Shown in pieces: positions 1-11,800 of a stretch of DNA of 64,000 bases. The stretch comes from Pomphorhynchus laevis. Lineage: Eukaryota > Acanthocephala > Palaeacanthocephala > Echinorhynchida > Pomphorhynchidae. The number at the start of each line of letters is the position of its first letter. Positions within the stretch are counted from its first letter, which is position 1. Location of the stretch: contig WNNJ02002210.1 of NCBI GenBank assembly GCA_012934845.2, positions 1-64,000 on the forward strand, read 5' to 3'. The notes below the pieces were generated by a model. The model was not told where the DNA came from. It did no database searches and saw only the letters and a program-made list of their open reading frames with translations. The position numbers and the translations under genes are program-made.

Positions 1-85
1 TTATCTAATGTATATACATTACATAATATCTAATGATATTATCTAATGTATAATATCTAATGTATATCACATTTGATATCATAAT
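1..85. repeat. AT-rich short tandem motif
   Basis: Repeated variants of atctaatgta occur in direct and partly inverted order. It is non-coding simple sequence at the window edge. Confidence 0.6.
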
Positions 86-104
86 ACATTATAATATCCA
101 TCAT

Positions 105-300
105 CATACATCATAATTAAGCCAAGATTATGTAATACCAACTATAATTGGATTAACAGACTCGATCCTAGACTTTAGCTCATCGGCTTTCTTTAACAAG
201 CTCCGAACATTACAATAAAATATACTATGACTTTTATTCACACCAGTGCGAGTAGTAATATCATCTATGGATATTCTTCTGCTATTGTAACCTGGTTTTT
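105..300 (-). pseudogene. CR1/Jockey-like LINE, start of endonuclease domain (fragment)
   Basis: Read on the minus strand, one frame gives a stretch resembling the start of an APE-type LINE endonuclease. It shows N-V-R-S-L-L-K-K-A-D-E-L, then I-V-G-I-T and, after a stop, S-W-L. This matches the LINE pattern N-x-R-S-L followed by I-x-G-I-T-E-S-W-L. The catalytic glutamate position is replaced by a stop codon, so the piece is dead. It abuts the 3' end of the L2-like copy that follows. No other part of the element is visible before the window edge. Confidence 0.5.
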
Positions 301-301
301 T

Positions 302-2772
302 AAGGATTTATTTTTACGTGGCAAATGAGTGCCGGCTCATGCTTAAATGACCGCAAAAACATCTAAGTAATGTGTCGAGAAGGTGGGAACATGACGTATT
401 TGAATGTAATAAATTAAGGAAGTGGGCAGACGTCGAGAGGGAGCTGATGAGAGGGCGACGAGGAATGATGGAAGAATGTAGCTGTTGGAGTACTTGAGAA
501 CGTGGATTAATAAGGAATGACGGAAACGTAGCAATAGATATATAAGGCTAGTGTCGTCTAAGAATAGGAGGTTGATGAACGATGGATAGCCGACAGCGAT
601 GATACGAAAAGTGATAAGAAGAAAGCGGAGTTGGATGCGGATGTGGATGGTGGCCAAGCGAGTTGAGCAAGATGTATGTATGTGTGTTTGAAGCGACGGG
701 GACGTAGGAGCACTCAGACGACGGAATTGATGATGCGTTGTAGGGGTAAGATGATATATTTTGGAGATTTGGCGAAAAGGCTGAAACAGTAGTCGATTTT
801 TGGAGAGAGGAGCGATGAAAGAAGATACATACAAGAACGGAAGTCGATAAGGGTGCGGATATGGCGGATCTCACGGAGAATTAAGTTAGACGAGCGAACC
901 TAGTCACGGACGAAGGGTTTAAAGAAAAGCTTATCATCGAAATGGAAGCCTAAGAAAGTGAGATTGTGGACTATGGGAATGATTAATGAGGCGAAAATAC
1001 AGGGGATGAGATATGTTAGAGTGACGGGGGAGGATTCACATTATTTTAGACTTGTCATGGTGTAATAAAGATGAAGATTGGAGAGACGCTTGTAGATAGA
1101 AATAAAGTTGAAGGCAGAAATCCCAATATCGGGTATGTGATAGGAGTTGCATAAGCATATATGAGGATGTCATCGGCGTATTGCATGACGTTAAAGAAGT
1201 AAGGTTTGGCTAACGGAGAGAGATCGTCAATCAGAAGAGAGAGAAAAGCAAGGGACATCTGACTGAATCTTGTGGGACCACGCAGAAATAGGGATGGAAG
1301 GGAGGATGATGAATTAGAACAGAGTGAAAGGAACGGCCGTATAGATATAAGGCAAACCATGCTACGGAGGAGGATGAAAAGTCGTAATCATAATAAAGAC
1401 GAGAAAGGAGGATGGAGTGTTTAAAGATGTCGAAATCAAACGAGAGATCGAGGGAGATGAGAACACTATTTAGAGCCTTGCCACAAGAAAGTAGTAGATA
1501 GTTGTAAACTTTCATGCAGGCGATTTCTGTGGAGTGATAAGAGCGGAAAGCGGATTGGAAAGGAGGGTACATATTATATGAAGATAGATAAACGTTGATC
1601 TGTATTAAGATAAGGCGCTCTTAGAGCTTGGAAAGAGTAAGGAAGAGTGAAATAAGGCTATAGCTAGAAGGAAGTGAGGGGTCAAGCGATTGTTTTTAAA
1701 GGAGGGGAGGAACGATGGCTGATTTGCAGTGTGATGGAAAGATACGACTGCGGATGCACGAGTGAAATAAGGTGGTGAGGAAAGGGGATATCGATCAGCA
1801 TATGGATTTTAGTATGGGGGTAGACAGGGGATCGACATATGTGGCTTTATTGGGCAAGAACATGAGAACAGATGGGACTTCGGCAGGTGAGACAGGGAGA
1901 ATATGAAAGAGTTCCGGGAGGATGAGGCTGGTAGCAGTGAGATGGAATAGAAATTTGATTGTGAGAGAGCAACGTGGATACTTTGGTCTTAAGAAATGAT
2001 GAATAATCATGGGGATTTATGTTGTAAGACGAAGAGGAGCGAGAAAGGATTGAGCTAAAAGTATGCCAAAGAGACTTAAAGTTGAATGAAGTGTTGACGG
2101 ATTCGACGCCTTTAGCGTAGGCATTGGATATCAAATCATGAGACACAGTGCACGCGACGGTGAGGGTGCGGCTTGAAGTGCAGAAGGAAATTAGAGTGGA
2201 AGTGAGTTCAGAGTCGAAAAGAAAAGCAAGATTGTGAGGAGAAGAAGATGTTATTGTGGCAGAAGATAGACGATTTGAGTAAGGCGGAGCCGAAAAGGTG
2301 GAGGTGAAGATTTTCCAAGGGCGACGTAGGATAGTAGATGTGTGGAGCGCAGAGTGGTTAGAAGTGAGATTAAGGATGACGAGAAAGTGATAGGATAGAC
2401 AAAGATCGGAGATGGACAGTGAGGTGCAGGCAGCAAAACGATCGAGGACAGTGATGATGTCGAGTGCCCCGCAAATGATATGTGTGTACGGGGGCAGTGG
2501 AGATGAGTTCGTTATTGTAGTTGGATAGAATGTTGATGAACTGGATGGAATATGTGGAAGAGGGGTGGTCGATGCGGATGTGGAAGTCGACAAAAACGAG
2601 TGAAGTAATGGAGGACTAAGAACAATTGGAAAGGAGGTCATCGAGTTCGGTAAAAAATACGGAGTTATGAGCTGATGAACCAGGACGATATATAATGGCG
2701 AGATCCAGAGTGATCGGGCTAGAAGAACGATAAGTAAGCCATTTAAAAGAGCAAGGACCTTGAAAAAGTTTG
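302..2772 (-). mobile_element. L2-like LINE copy A, 5' truncated, heavily decayed
   Basis: The minus strand carries ORF2 of the L2-like family from the middle of the endonuclease (near 2,770) through RT to the 3' tail near 302. Recognisable pieces are the EN end with its L-D-I-I motif, the RT block with F-x-S-A-F-R-S-x-H-S-T-E-I-A, M-Q-Y-A-D-D-I-L-I-Y near 1,160-1,185, and the C-terminal L-R-F-R-H-S-L-L-I-H-V block near 500. The frame is broken many times. The 3' end carries the family tail (tttgccacgt on the sense strand), but its hairpin has lost pairing. It is much older than the copies at 13.5 and 31.2 kb. Confidence 0.85.
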
Positions 2773-5625
2773 AGATCTAATAAACATACAATCAATCCAG
2801 TTCCAGATCAATCCAGTTCCAGATCAATCCAGTTCCAGATCAATCCAGTTCCAGATCAATTCAGTTCCAGATCAATCCAGTTCCAGATCAATCCAGTTCC
2901 AGATCAATCCAGTTCCAGATCAATCCAGTTCCAGATCAATCCAGTTCCAGATCAATCCAGTTCCAGATCAATCCAGTTCCAGATCAATCCAGTTCCAGAT
3001 CAATCCAGCTCCAGATCAATCAAGTTCCAGATCAATCCAGATCCAGATCAAATCAGCAAATTTAACAGTTTTAAACACAAGGACGTCGATGGGAGGACGT
3101 AAGAAGACATCTACGTCCAACCCAACTGTGATCAACTACAAGTACAGTGCTCGACACACGACTGCAGCGTCTAGACTACAATCGCATGCGACAACAGTAA
3201 GTCTAAAGAATACTTATGTGGCTTTTGTGCTAACAAACTCATACGCGACCTCTCCCATAAGAATATATCAACCTTCAACGTGTCTACTCAAACCACCCAG
3301 TCATTTCTGATGTCATTTGTTAACCCACTGATCTTGTCACCACATGCACTTCTAATCCCATGTTTTCAGTTCTTGTCACCCCGTCTCTTCCCTTTAATAA
3401 CCTACATCCCTCGATCAAAATCACCTCCACCAACATCAACAATCCTTCCACTCATAACCTTTACTCACATCGCTCACCACCATCTATATTATAAAAATCT
3501 TCTTTGTCTTCCGCTGTCAAACCTACTCCCTTTATATCCTTAACTCCAAGCTCTCCTATCGTGATCTCACCAACTCACGTTACTCGTCCTCCTTTAAGAA
3601 AACACTTTCCTTCTCGCGATTGCTGCGTCAACTTCACTAATATCACTGCTTCCACCTCTTTATCTCCACAAGCACGTCTCGACCACGATGTTTCCGCATT
3701 CAGATTCATCCGCTCGTATCTTGTTCCGGCAGATAAACCATCCTTTTTCAACAACATTTCTCCTGCCGCATTCATCCACCTAAACAAATCTTCTCAATCT
3801 AATCCTTTCCAGCCCCTCTCATTAAAATTGTTTTTAAGCATTGCTCTCACGCATCCTCTGTCCTCTCCCAACAATTCAAACTCATGTCCTCTTCAGCCAC
3901 TCGCATTTTCCCAGATCGCACCCCCTCCGAAATCACTCAACTCTCATATGCCGCGCATCAAAAAACGCCGTCGTGAGGAAAACGGCGAAACATCTCTCTC
4001 GATCCGAAACATCGACGGAAATTTTCAAGTTGTCCACACCCGCTCAAAAATTCGATGGCGCTCAATCTTCCCTACGTGTCTTCTCCAGTAGCCGCTATCA
4101 ACACCACACACGGTTTCCGCATCGGCCTCCTCAACACTAGATCTATTCTCAAATAATCCGATCTCATCCTCAACCTATTCACTAAAAAATCTATCGATCT
4201 ATTCTGCCTCACCGGATCCTGGCACTATGATTCTGACGACCTCTCCAGCCGCCGTTTGCTCTCTGCCAGTTGATCACTAGTCGAATCCGCTCGCCCCCTC
4301 AGCAAATCCCCTTATAAATTCTCTAATCATGGCGGCATTGTCGCATTCGCCTGTCACCCACAGTCTATTCGCAAAATCACTTCCCCGTTCAGTCATTCCT
4401 CTTTTAAACTACTCACTTGTCGTTCTTCTAATCCAATCACTCTAGATCTCGCCATTGTTTACCGTCCGGGTTCATCAGCTCTTACATCCTGATTTTTACC
4501 GAACTCACTGACATTCTGTCTCACTGTTCTCTGTCCTCAATCCCTTCAATCGTTCTTGGCGACTTCAACATCCGCCTTGACCGCTTCGCTTCTACCAAGT
4601 CCATCAAGTTCATCAACATTCTATCCAACTATAACTACAAGCCCATCTCAACTGCCCCCACACATATCCTTGGTGGGGCACACGACATCGCTGTCCCCGA
4701 TCATTTTGCTGACTAAACCTCACTGTCCATCTTCGATCCTGGTCTATCCGATCACTTTCTCTCACTCCCGATCTCACCCACAACCACACCCCTCCTCACA
4801 CACCAACCATCCAACGTCGCCCTTGGAGAAATCTTCACCTCTCCATTCTCCGCTCTACCTTACTCAAATCGTCTATATCCTATCCAACAATAACATATTC
4901 CTCTCCTCACGATCTCGCCTTTCTTTTGACTCTAAACTCACATCCATTCTCGATCTTCTCTTGCCCTTCAAGCCTCACACACCATCGCTTGCACCGCACC
5001 CTATGGTTTGACATCCAGTGCCTACTCTCAAGGCATCGACTCCGTAAGGCTTTGAGAGTCTATGACGGCTCTCTCAGACGTGATTTCCGCTCGATCACTC
5101 CGTCTTTCCGTGATACCTATCTTGCTCATCGGCGGTCTCATCTCCACCTACTACGTACCAAATGCAACTTTTTCTGGCAACATAAAATCATCACTTCATT
5201 CAGCTCTAAAACTCTATGGCATACTTTTAACTTAATCCTTGCTAGCTCCTCTCCACCGTGCAACATCAATTCCCATGATTATTCGTAATTTCTCTAGACC
5301 AAAGTATCCACGTTGCTCTCTCTCACACCCCGGTTTCCATCCTATCCCATTCTGCCCCGCCTAGCCTTATTCTCCCGGAACTCTTTCATCTTCTCCCTGT
5401 CTCACCTTCCGAAGTATCATATGTTCTCATGTCCTTGCCCAGCAAAACCTCACCTGCCGATCCCCTACCTTCCCACATACTTAAATCCATTGGCTCATCG
5501 ATCTCCCTTTTTCTCATAACCTTGTTTAACTCGTCTATCCGCAGTCGTATATTCCCTTTACACTGGAAATCCGCAATCGTTCGTCCCCTACTAAAGAAAC
5601 AATCACTCGACCCCGTGATTGTTTC
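2773..5625 (+). mobile_element. L2-like LINE copy B: 5' repeat, ORF1, EN and RT N-terminus
   Basis: A plus-strand copy reads from the 5' minisatellite through ORF1 (start M-G-G-R-K-K at 3,089) and ORF2 (start M-A-L-N-L near 4,054), ending in the N-terminal part of RT near 5,625. ORF1 holds a Ser/Pro/Thr-rich middle and a conserved C-terminal block with R-P-P-L-R-K near 3,590 and R-R-R-E-E-N-G-E-T near 3,970. ORF2 shows L-L-N-T-R-S-I-L near 4,130 and G-D-F-N-I-R-L near 4,560. Both ORFs have several frameshifts and stops. The copy is joined at its 3' side to an inverted copy through a small hairpin. Confidence 0.85.
2791..3051 (+). repeat. 16-bp minisatellite in LINE 5' region
   Basis: About sixteen tandem copies of atcaatccagttccag with few changes. 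They lie immediately upstream of ORF1 of L2-like copy B. Because 16 is not a multiple of 3, the apparent protein repeat is 16 residues (48 nt) and reads open in one frame by accident. Two degenerate copies of the same unit sit at the 5' end of the L2-like element near 17,590-17,620, so the repeat belongs to the LINE 5' UTR. Confidence 0.85.
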
Positions 5626-5640
5626 GACCCCAATCACGTG

Positions 5641-6672
5641 ACAGGTGAATGCGACAATGCCGCCATGATTAGAAAATTTATAAGGGGATTTGCTGAGGGG
5701 GCGGCGGATTCGATTAGTGAGCAACCAGCAGAGAGCAGACGGCAAATAAAGAGGTCGTCAGAATCTGAGTACCAGGATTCGGTCAGGTAGAATAGATTGA
5801 TGGATTGATTGGTGAATATGTTTATGATGAGATCGGATTTATTGAGAATAGATCTAGTGTTGAGGAGGACGAGGCGGAAACCATGTGTGGTGGTCAAAGA
5901 GGCTAGCGGAGAAGACTCATAGGGGAGTTTTGGGATTGGATAACTTGAAAATTTTCGTCGATGTTTAGGATGGAGAGGGATGTTTCACCTTTCCTCCCTA
6001 CGGCGTTTTTCGATGCGGACAAAAGTTTAGCGATTTCGGAGGGTTGAGATCGGGGAAAATTCGAGTGGCTGAAGAGGCATGAGTTAAAATCGTTGGGAGA
6101 GGACAGAGTACGAGTGAGAGCGATGAGTGGAAAAAATTTAGGAGAGGGGGCTTATAAGGCTTAGATTGAGAAGATTTGTTTAGGCGGATGAATGCGACAT
6201 GAAATATGTCGTTTAAAAAGGACGTTTTATCCGCAGGAACAAAATACGAGAGGATGCATCTGAAGGCGTAAGCATCTTGGTCGAGACGTGTTTGTGTTAA
6301 GGAAGGGGAACGCCTTCCTTTTAAGAAGGAAGGCGTTTCCGTGAAGGAGGACGAGTGACGTGAGTGGGTGAGATAACGATAGGAGAGCTAGAAGTTAAGG
6401 ATATGAAGATAGTAGGTTCGACAGCGGGAGACAAAGAGAATATAGATAATATAGAGGGTGGCAAGCGATGTGAAAAAAAGTTATGAGTGGAAGTATCGTG
6501 GAGGTTATTTAGATTGATGCAATGGGTGGAGAAAGGACATATGAAACGACGGGGGTAGTTTGAGTGGACATGTTGGAGGTTGATATGTGCTGATGGGAGA
6601 GGTAGCGGATTAGTTTGTTTGCAGAAAATTCACATGGGAAGTCTCGTTTAGACATTGTTGTCGTACGCGATT
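5641..6672 (-). mobile_element. L2-like LINE copy C: ORF1 to start of EN, inverted relative to copy B
   Basis: The minus strand shows the start of ORF2 (T-T-H-G-F-R-L-V-L-L-N-T-R-S-I-L near 5,890) and, upstream up to about 6,670, decayed ORF1 of the same family. ORF1 includes the R-R-E-E/G-E-T block near 6,000 and part of the zinc-finger region near 6,640. It covers only the 5' part of the element and ends in EN at the junction with copy B. It may be a separate insertion or part of an inverted duplication with B. Confidence 0.75.
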
Positions 6673-6683
6673 AACATCACTAG

Positions 6684-6745
6684 TTTAAATATTCTTGATC
6701 AGTAACTACTTACATTTAAATATTCCTGATCAGTAACTACTTACG
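6684..6745 (+). repeat. Two direct repeats of about 31 bp
   Basis: Two near-identical copies containing aaatattc, tgatcagtaa and ctacttac lie end to end. They stand 160 bp before an L2-like ORF1 start. This is the position and style of the 5' UTR repeats seen in the other L2-like copies. Confidence 0.6.
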
Positions 6746-6904
6746 AATATATGCATACGTAGAATATTCCGGCATCGAACAATGCTTTTCCTTTTTAGAT
6801 AAGAATAAAATTAATTTGCGTTACAACGATTTTAACGATTTTTACAACGATTAACACGATTTCAACAATTGCAATAATTTTGATAGTTTTTATACACGAC
6901 TAAT

Positions 6905-7085
6905 ATGGGCAAAAAGAAGCGTGTGCAGTCATCAGTCAAAGTCTCGAACTACGAATCAAATCAAGTACAGTATTCCAAACCAGGATGTGATATTTGGACA
7001 TCAGTAACCGGTACAACTAATCAACTTATCGATCTCAAGATGAAAACATTCCTATTCATCTTATTTGAATTCACATATTTCTATC
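6905..7085 (+). pseudogene. L2-like LINE ORF1 N-terminus (second family), truncated
   Basis: The reading frame starts M-G-K-K-K-R and continues to G-C-D-I-W-T-S-V. It resembles the ORF1 start at 18,007 (M-P-K-K-A-R ... C-D-V-W-T-L-V), where the cysteines and tryptophan begin a PHD-like zinc finger. The copy is cut after about 45 residues and continues into an unrelated CR1/Jockey-like LINE. Short repeats of the caacgattt type precede it at 6,820-6,890. It is a dead 5' end only. Confidence 0.55.
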
Positions 7086-7717
7086 GCTTATGTATATGAG
7101 CAACTTCGAAGATTAAAACGTTGTCATTCTGCTGGTCCTGACTGATTGTCATCCATCCTACTTAGAGAATTAGCTTCCCGGATTTGCGGTCTACTACATC
7201 GAATATTCATATTTTCCTTATGCAAATCAAAGATTCCCCTCGACTGGCTTAAATCGATAGTTTGTCCCGTATATAAAAAAGGTGATAGGTCATGCGCCAG
7301 CAATTTTAGACCAGTTAGTCTGACATGTATTTGCTGTAAGGTACTAGAGCGTTTGATTTTGTTACACATCAACCGCCATATTTCGATAAATAACCTTTTA
7401 CATCCTGCCCAACATGGATTCCGTTCGAGTAGATCAACATGTTCAAATCTTCTAATTGCTAGAGATGATTGGTCCAGTGCTTTAAATGCAGGAGTCGACA
7501 CCGACGTTGTATTCGTGGACTTCTCGCGTGCTTTCGATACAATCAATCATAATATACTTATTGGCAAACTTATAGTACTTCGCTTTGATTCTATAATTGT
7601 TAATTGGATTCGTGCGTATTTATTAGATAGAACTGCAGCAGTCAGAGTAAGTGGGACTTTGTCAGATTGGACTTCTATATGTAGTGGTGTACCACAAGGA
7701 TCGATTTTAGGACCAAT

Positions 7718-7765
<48 letters not shown>

Positions 7766-7779
7766 CATAAGAGTTTCGT

Positions 7780-7870
<91 letters not shown>

Positions 7871-8640
7871 TACTGCTGTCAAAAACGTTGTTGTACGCCG
7901 ATGATCTTAAGATCTATCGCAGTGTTGTTAATGACCTTGACCGACAAATGTTACAGTATGATCTCGATACATTGACGTATTGGACAGCTGAGAACTGTTT
8001 AAGTATTAATGTGACAAAATGTGCATACATGCACATAGGGAATAAGTTTTCGACAACCAGCTACTCAATTAACTTACAACCAATTCCTATGGTTCGTCAA
8101 TATAGAGACTTGGGCGTCGTTGTTTCGGATGATCTAGGCACTAGGAAAATACGGAGCAAATATGTGCTAGAGCAACTCGAATTCCCGGTATGATTTCCAG
8201 ATGTTTTAGTAAATTATAAATTGAGTCATTTAAACTTTTATTCACTACTCTCTGTTCAAATGTTCTTAACTATTGTTCTCCGGCGTCATACCCAGTTAAC
8301 AAATCGGAAGAGTTTCGTATTGAACATGTATTGCGACGCTATTGTAAACGGGTAGCAAGCTTTCATAACCTTACTTATAAGGAACGGTTAAGTCGCCTTA
8401 ATATGCCCTCATTATTTTCACTTCGAGCACTAAATGACCTGGTTGTAGTGTGGTGGGCGATGAGCAATCCTGAGAATCCCGTTAGAAGTTTATTTCGTAC
8501 GCGAAATGACTCAAGATTACGTGGTCATCCACTTATGTTACAACGTAAACACTGGTGTAAAAAAGAAGCAGCAATTTTGCCGTGCGTGTCATTCCAGCTT
8601 GGAACAATTTACCGGCGGAAGTGATGATAATCTCATTATC
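7086..8640 (+). mobile_element. CR1/Jockey-like LINE, RT domain, interrupted by TA microsatellite
   Basis: The plus strand encodes a non-LTR reverse transcriptase without its ORF1 or endonuclease. Motifs in order are S-A-G-P-D (7,130), F-R-P-V-S-L-T (7,305), G-F-R-S-S-R-S-T (7,420), [12 protein letters not shown] (7,515) and [11 protein letters not shown] (7,685). A long TA run follows, then [11 protein letters not shown] (7,885), a D-L-G-V-V block (8,105), and the C-terminal I-P-A-W-N-N-L-P-A-E motif (8,585) in another frame. Several stops and shifts make it inactive. The 5' side is truncated next to an L2-like ORF1 fragment. Confidence 0.85.
7724..7864. repeat. (TA)n microsatellite inside LINE RT
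   Basis: Two TA runs (about 7,724-7,762 and 7,786-7,864) are separated by a 24-bp non-repeat segment. They lie between RT motifs G-S-I-L-G-P and Y-A-D-D, where related elements encode F-I-x-Y-I-N-D. Frames through the run read as alternating Ile and Tyr on both strands and are not genes. Confidence 0.9.
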
Positions 8641-8985
8641 CTCTCATATTATCGATGATATCTCCGCCTCTTCTACGAATTATATTTTTTCCGTCTCCAA
8701 ACATCTTGTCTCTCTTCGTTTGTATCTTAACTATTCAATGTCTAAATCTTATGGTTTATCTTTTCTTCCATATATGTCTATCCTTCCTCGGTATTTCTTA
8801 ATTCTACCGTTCTTTCTATTGTTGATCATCTCACTTTTTGGAAGTTTACTTGAACAACTGTCTTTTTCTCGATCAATTCGTTCGTGACAAAAACCGATCT
8901 TGCGATCTCCTACCAGTCAACCTAACATATCCCCTCCCCTGTATATTTTGCATCATCAACCATTTGCCACGTAAAAATACACTTT
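8640..8985 (+). mobile_element. L2-like LINE fragment: RT C-terminal part and 3' tail
   Basis: The nucleotide sequence aligns with 21,415-21,665 of the intact L2-like element, the region after Y-A-D-D. It is followed after a deletion by the family 3' tail motif tttgccacgtaaaa near 8,960. The frames are lost. It is inserted directly after, or into, the end of the CR1/Jockey-like copy. Confidence 0.55.
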
Positions 8986-9655
8986 GTTTCTACAAAAGTA
9001 CCAAAAAGGATAAACAAGTTGTTATTGGCAATAAAGAGAAAATAAATAGGTTACCATTTATTAATAATTTTTGGAATATTCATTTAAAAAGATTTATTTC
9101 AAACAATAAGACATTAAATACTTTAAATATTGTTTTGTATAATAGTAAAATACTGAAATTCTAAACTATTTTGAATTACCCCTTTTTTATTGCGTTTTGT
9201 GTCCCTTTAAAAGTTGTTGAAATGATGTCAAAAATTCAAACAATACTGAAAGCAGCTGGTTATCGCTAATAACAGCAGCACCTGCTCAAAGAAAATGTCG
9301 GTGATCGTTTGGACTTTTTTAATATAAGCATGTACATTAAAAAATGTAATTTTTGAAGATGCTAACAGAGGTTAGCGAATATCAATAAAAATTGTCCTCT
9401 TTTATTTGATCCAGCTCTAATAATTCTCTATCATACAAACATCTGAAAATAATTTTAAGTGTATTGATATTACTCTGTGAATGGTGCTTAAAGCTGGTTA
9501 ATTTTTTTTAATAATGAACAATTTATTAAAAATAAACATATTAACTTAGGTTCCCGCAAATGGGCCTCAAATTGAAATTTACGATCCCAGACTGGGCAAT
9601 ATAATACAAAAAAAGCTGGTTAAATTCAATTTAAAGCTGGTTAATAATACAATAA
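8986..9655. other. AT-rich stretch, no recognised gene
   Basis: The sequence is AT-rich, with the short motif aaagctggtt recurring near 9,490, 9,610 and 9,640. I see no conserved coding motif on either strand. Confidence 0.5.
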
Positions 9656-10051
9656 TTTATTTAACGTGGCAAATGCGTGCAAAATGCACGCTTACATGAC
9701 CACTAACAAACAAAAAAAAGAACATCAAAAGTCACAGGTAATTAGTTAATTGTTGAAATGGAATTGGATTTGGCGTTTGAAGCACGGCATAGATGTTGAT
9801 TGGCGGATATGAATAGGCAGTTGATTCCACAAGAGAGGAGCAGCCACAACGAAAGAGCGGAAGCCAAAAGAGGTAGAGTAGATTGGGACATGTAAAAGAA
9901 GAGAATTACGGGAACGCAGAGCACAATACACAGTACGAGAATTGTCGAGAAAAGGAAGGTTGAGAAATGAAGGGGTATGAGAAGTTATAAGGCGAAAAGC
10001 AATAATAAGAAGACGAATTTGAACACGACAATAAATGGTAGGTCAATCAAG
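9656..10051 (-). mobile_element. L2-like LINE, 3' end only (family of the 18-22 kb element)
   Basis: The minus strand gives the last part of ORF2, with R-S-R-N-S-L-L-L-H-V, Y-S-T-S-F-G-F-R-S-F and W-N-Q-L-P-I-H-I-R-Q-S-T-S. This closely matches the C-terminus of the 969-aa protein at 19,298-22,207. The 3' UTR ends with the family hairpin (9,675-9,691) and the tail tttgccacgtt. It is a severely 5'-truncated insertion of about 400 bp. Confidence 0.85.
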
Positions 10052-10585
10052 AGAAACTATTTGTCCTCTAAATTACTTGATTTCCCTTTGTCCAATATGG
10101 AATTGCAAGATTTGCTAGCATGTAGATATCGTTGGAGTCCATGTGGTGTGTAATCTTGATGTCGGTGTTGATTACAGATCAACATCTCACATTGAGGTTC
10201 TCTTGCAAGTCCGACGCTTATCAGTACAGCGTCATAATGGGTGCGTAATGTTTTAACAACATCAGTAGCAATATATAATCTACCTTACAGCCCGTTGCAG
10301 ACAATTTGAACTTGCTAGTAATTTGAACTCATTTAGCTGATCTGATTCTTACAACTACCAGGTGTAGTAATGTTCATTCCTCTAAAATTTGCAAGTTTGG
10401 TGGTAGAACATAGTTAACATTCTTGGGTGTCTGTATATTTAACTATCGAGCAATTCCTTATCATTCAAAATCAGTAGAAGCAAGTTTCGAATATCACGAG
10501 CAACGAAAGCGTGCAAAGTATCTTGAACGAATCTGTGATATCTAAAACTTGTTAATATAGTTTCATTATTATTTTCATTATTATT
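10052..10585. other. Unassigned sequence
   Basis: There is no long frame, and I recognise no domain or RNA gene. Confidence 0.4.
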
Positions 10586-10589
10586 AGAC

Positions 10590-11800
10590 CACCAAAAGAG
10601 GGCGCAGGCTCATACAGGGGCATCACATTCTCCTTCATTTTATCGTTCGTATTCTCCTTCATTTTATTTTTAAGATCTTAAAACTCCTACTATCAATAGC
10701 CATCACAATTTCAATTGGGAGGCTGTTCCACATGTGAACCACGCGGCTGCTAAACACTGCGGAGTGATAAAAATGCGTGTATTTCGGTGACAAGCAACGT
10801 CCATATCCTCTCTGATTAAGTCGGATCCCCGCAGATATAACATCGGTGCATGGATGACCATTGGACGAAAATATCTTGTAAGCATCGTCAATTCCATCTC
10901 CACACGGCTGCACTCGATTGTCTGGATTCCCAATTTACGCATGCGCTCTGCATAGGGAACATTGAATAACCCACGCACACGTTTAGAACCCCATCACAAA
11001 GGCTTTTCGATTACGTTTTGTAGTAGGATATGATGCAGCATATGCATACGTCAGAATATGCCGGATATAGCTGTTGAATAGCCTAGGCTTCCTCAGGATG
11101 CTACAGTCACGTTGTTAGATATGGTATTCAGGTCGGATGCTATCACCACACCCAAGTCAGTGAACTTTTTGACTTTCTGGATCATCACTCCTCCAATATA
11201 GTATTGTGTATTTGGAAAACGTTGGCCAATATGCATATGAGCACACTTAGCTACGTTCAATCTGAGCCCATGAGTATGCGCCCATTAATGGATCATATTG
11301 AGATCAGACTGAAAATAGTCAGCATTCAATAACGATGCAATTTGGTTTCATATTTTTTAGTCGTCAGCGTACATCAGAGATGGCGAATGAATCACATTCG
11401 GAAGCTAATTTACATACAACGTGAACAAGAGGGGTGAGAAAACCCCTCTCGAGAGAATCCCTGTCGAACACCACAGGTCATCGAAATGGCTGAGGAGAGA
11501 CGTCCATTATGACTAACATAGAACCTTCTATTATAAAGGTAATCTGCAATCTAGTCTATTAACCATGAATCGAACGAGTAATGCCGAAAAGTTCGGATAA
11601 GATTATCGTGAGATAGGGTGCCGAACGCTTTCGAGAGGTCGACATAAATAATGTCGATATATACCCTTTCAGATTTCAAAGAAAACCATCTTTCACGAGC
11701 TAACAAGATATTGGGTGCGGTGGAGTGACCTGCTCGAAAGACATGTCGTGCAGTGGTCATTATATTTGCGGTTTTGAATCGAATATGAAGTGAGCACAAC
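10590..11800 (-). mobile_element. CR1/Jockey-like LINE, RT and C-terminal part, decayed
   Basis: On the minus strand, near 11,750-11,560, the RT block reads F-R-A-G-H-S-T-A, then Y-V-D-L-S-K-A-F-G-T-L-S-H-D. This matches the palm motif V-D-L-S-K-A-F-D-T-V-x-H. A C-terminal block near 10,980-10,700 contains R-M-R-K-L-G-I and a region ending in a decayed W-N-S-L-P-I-E motif near 10,720. The catalytic aspartate of the palm motif appears as Gly. Frames are broken in between. It resembles the element at 7.1-8.6 kb in type but is not closely similar. Confidence 0.7.

Noticed and set aside
343-834. Serine-rich minus-strand frames that overlap LINE ORF2 in other registers (also at 3,504, 15,052 and 32,779)
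   Set aside because: They are shadow frames caused by the C/T-rich codon usage of the L2-like ORFs. They have no own motifs.
2791-3051. Regular short repeats that could suggest a CRISPR array
   Set aside because: The repeats are contiguous with no spacers, and they lie in a eukaryotic LINE.
2770-3102. 110-codon frame with a 16-residue protein repeat (I-N-P-V-P-D-Q-S-S-S-R-S-I-Q-F-Q)
   Set aside because: It is a translation of the 16-bp minisatellite in a LINE 5' UTR. The same repeat is non-coding in copy H.
7547-8193. Long frames of alternating Ile and Tyr on both strands
   Set aside because: They are produced by the TA microsatellite and have no independent support.
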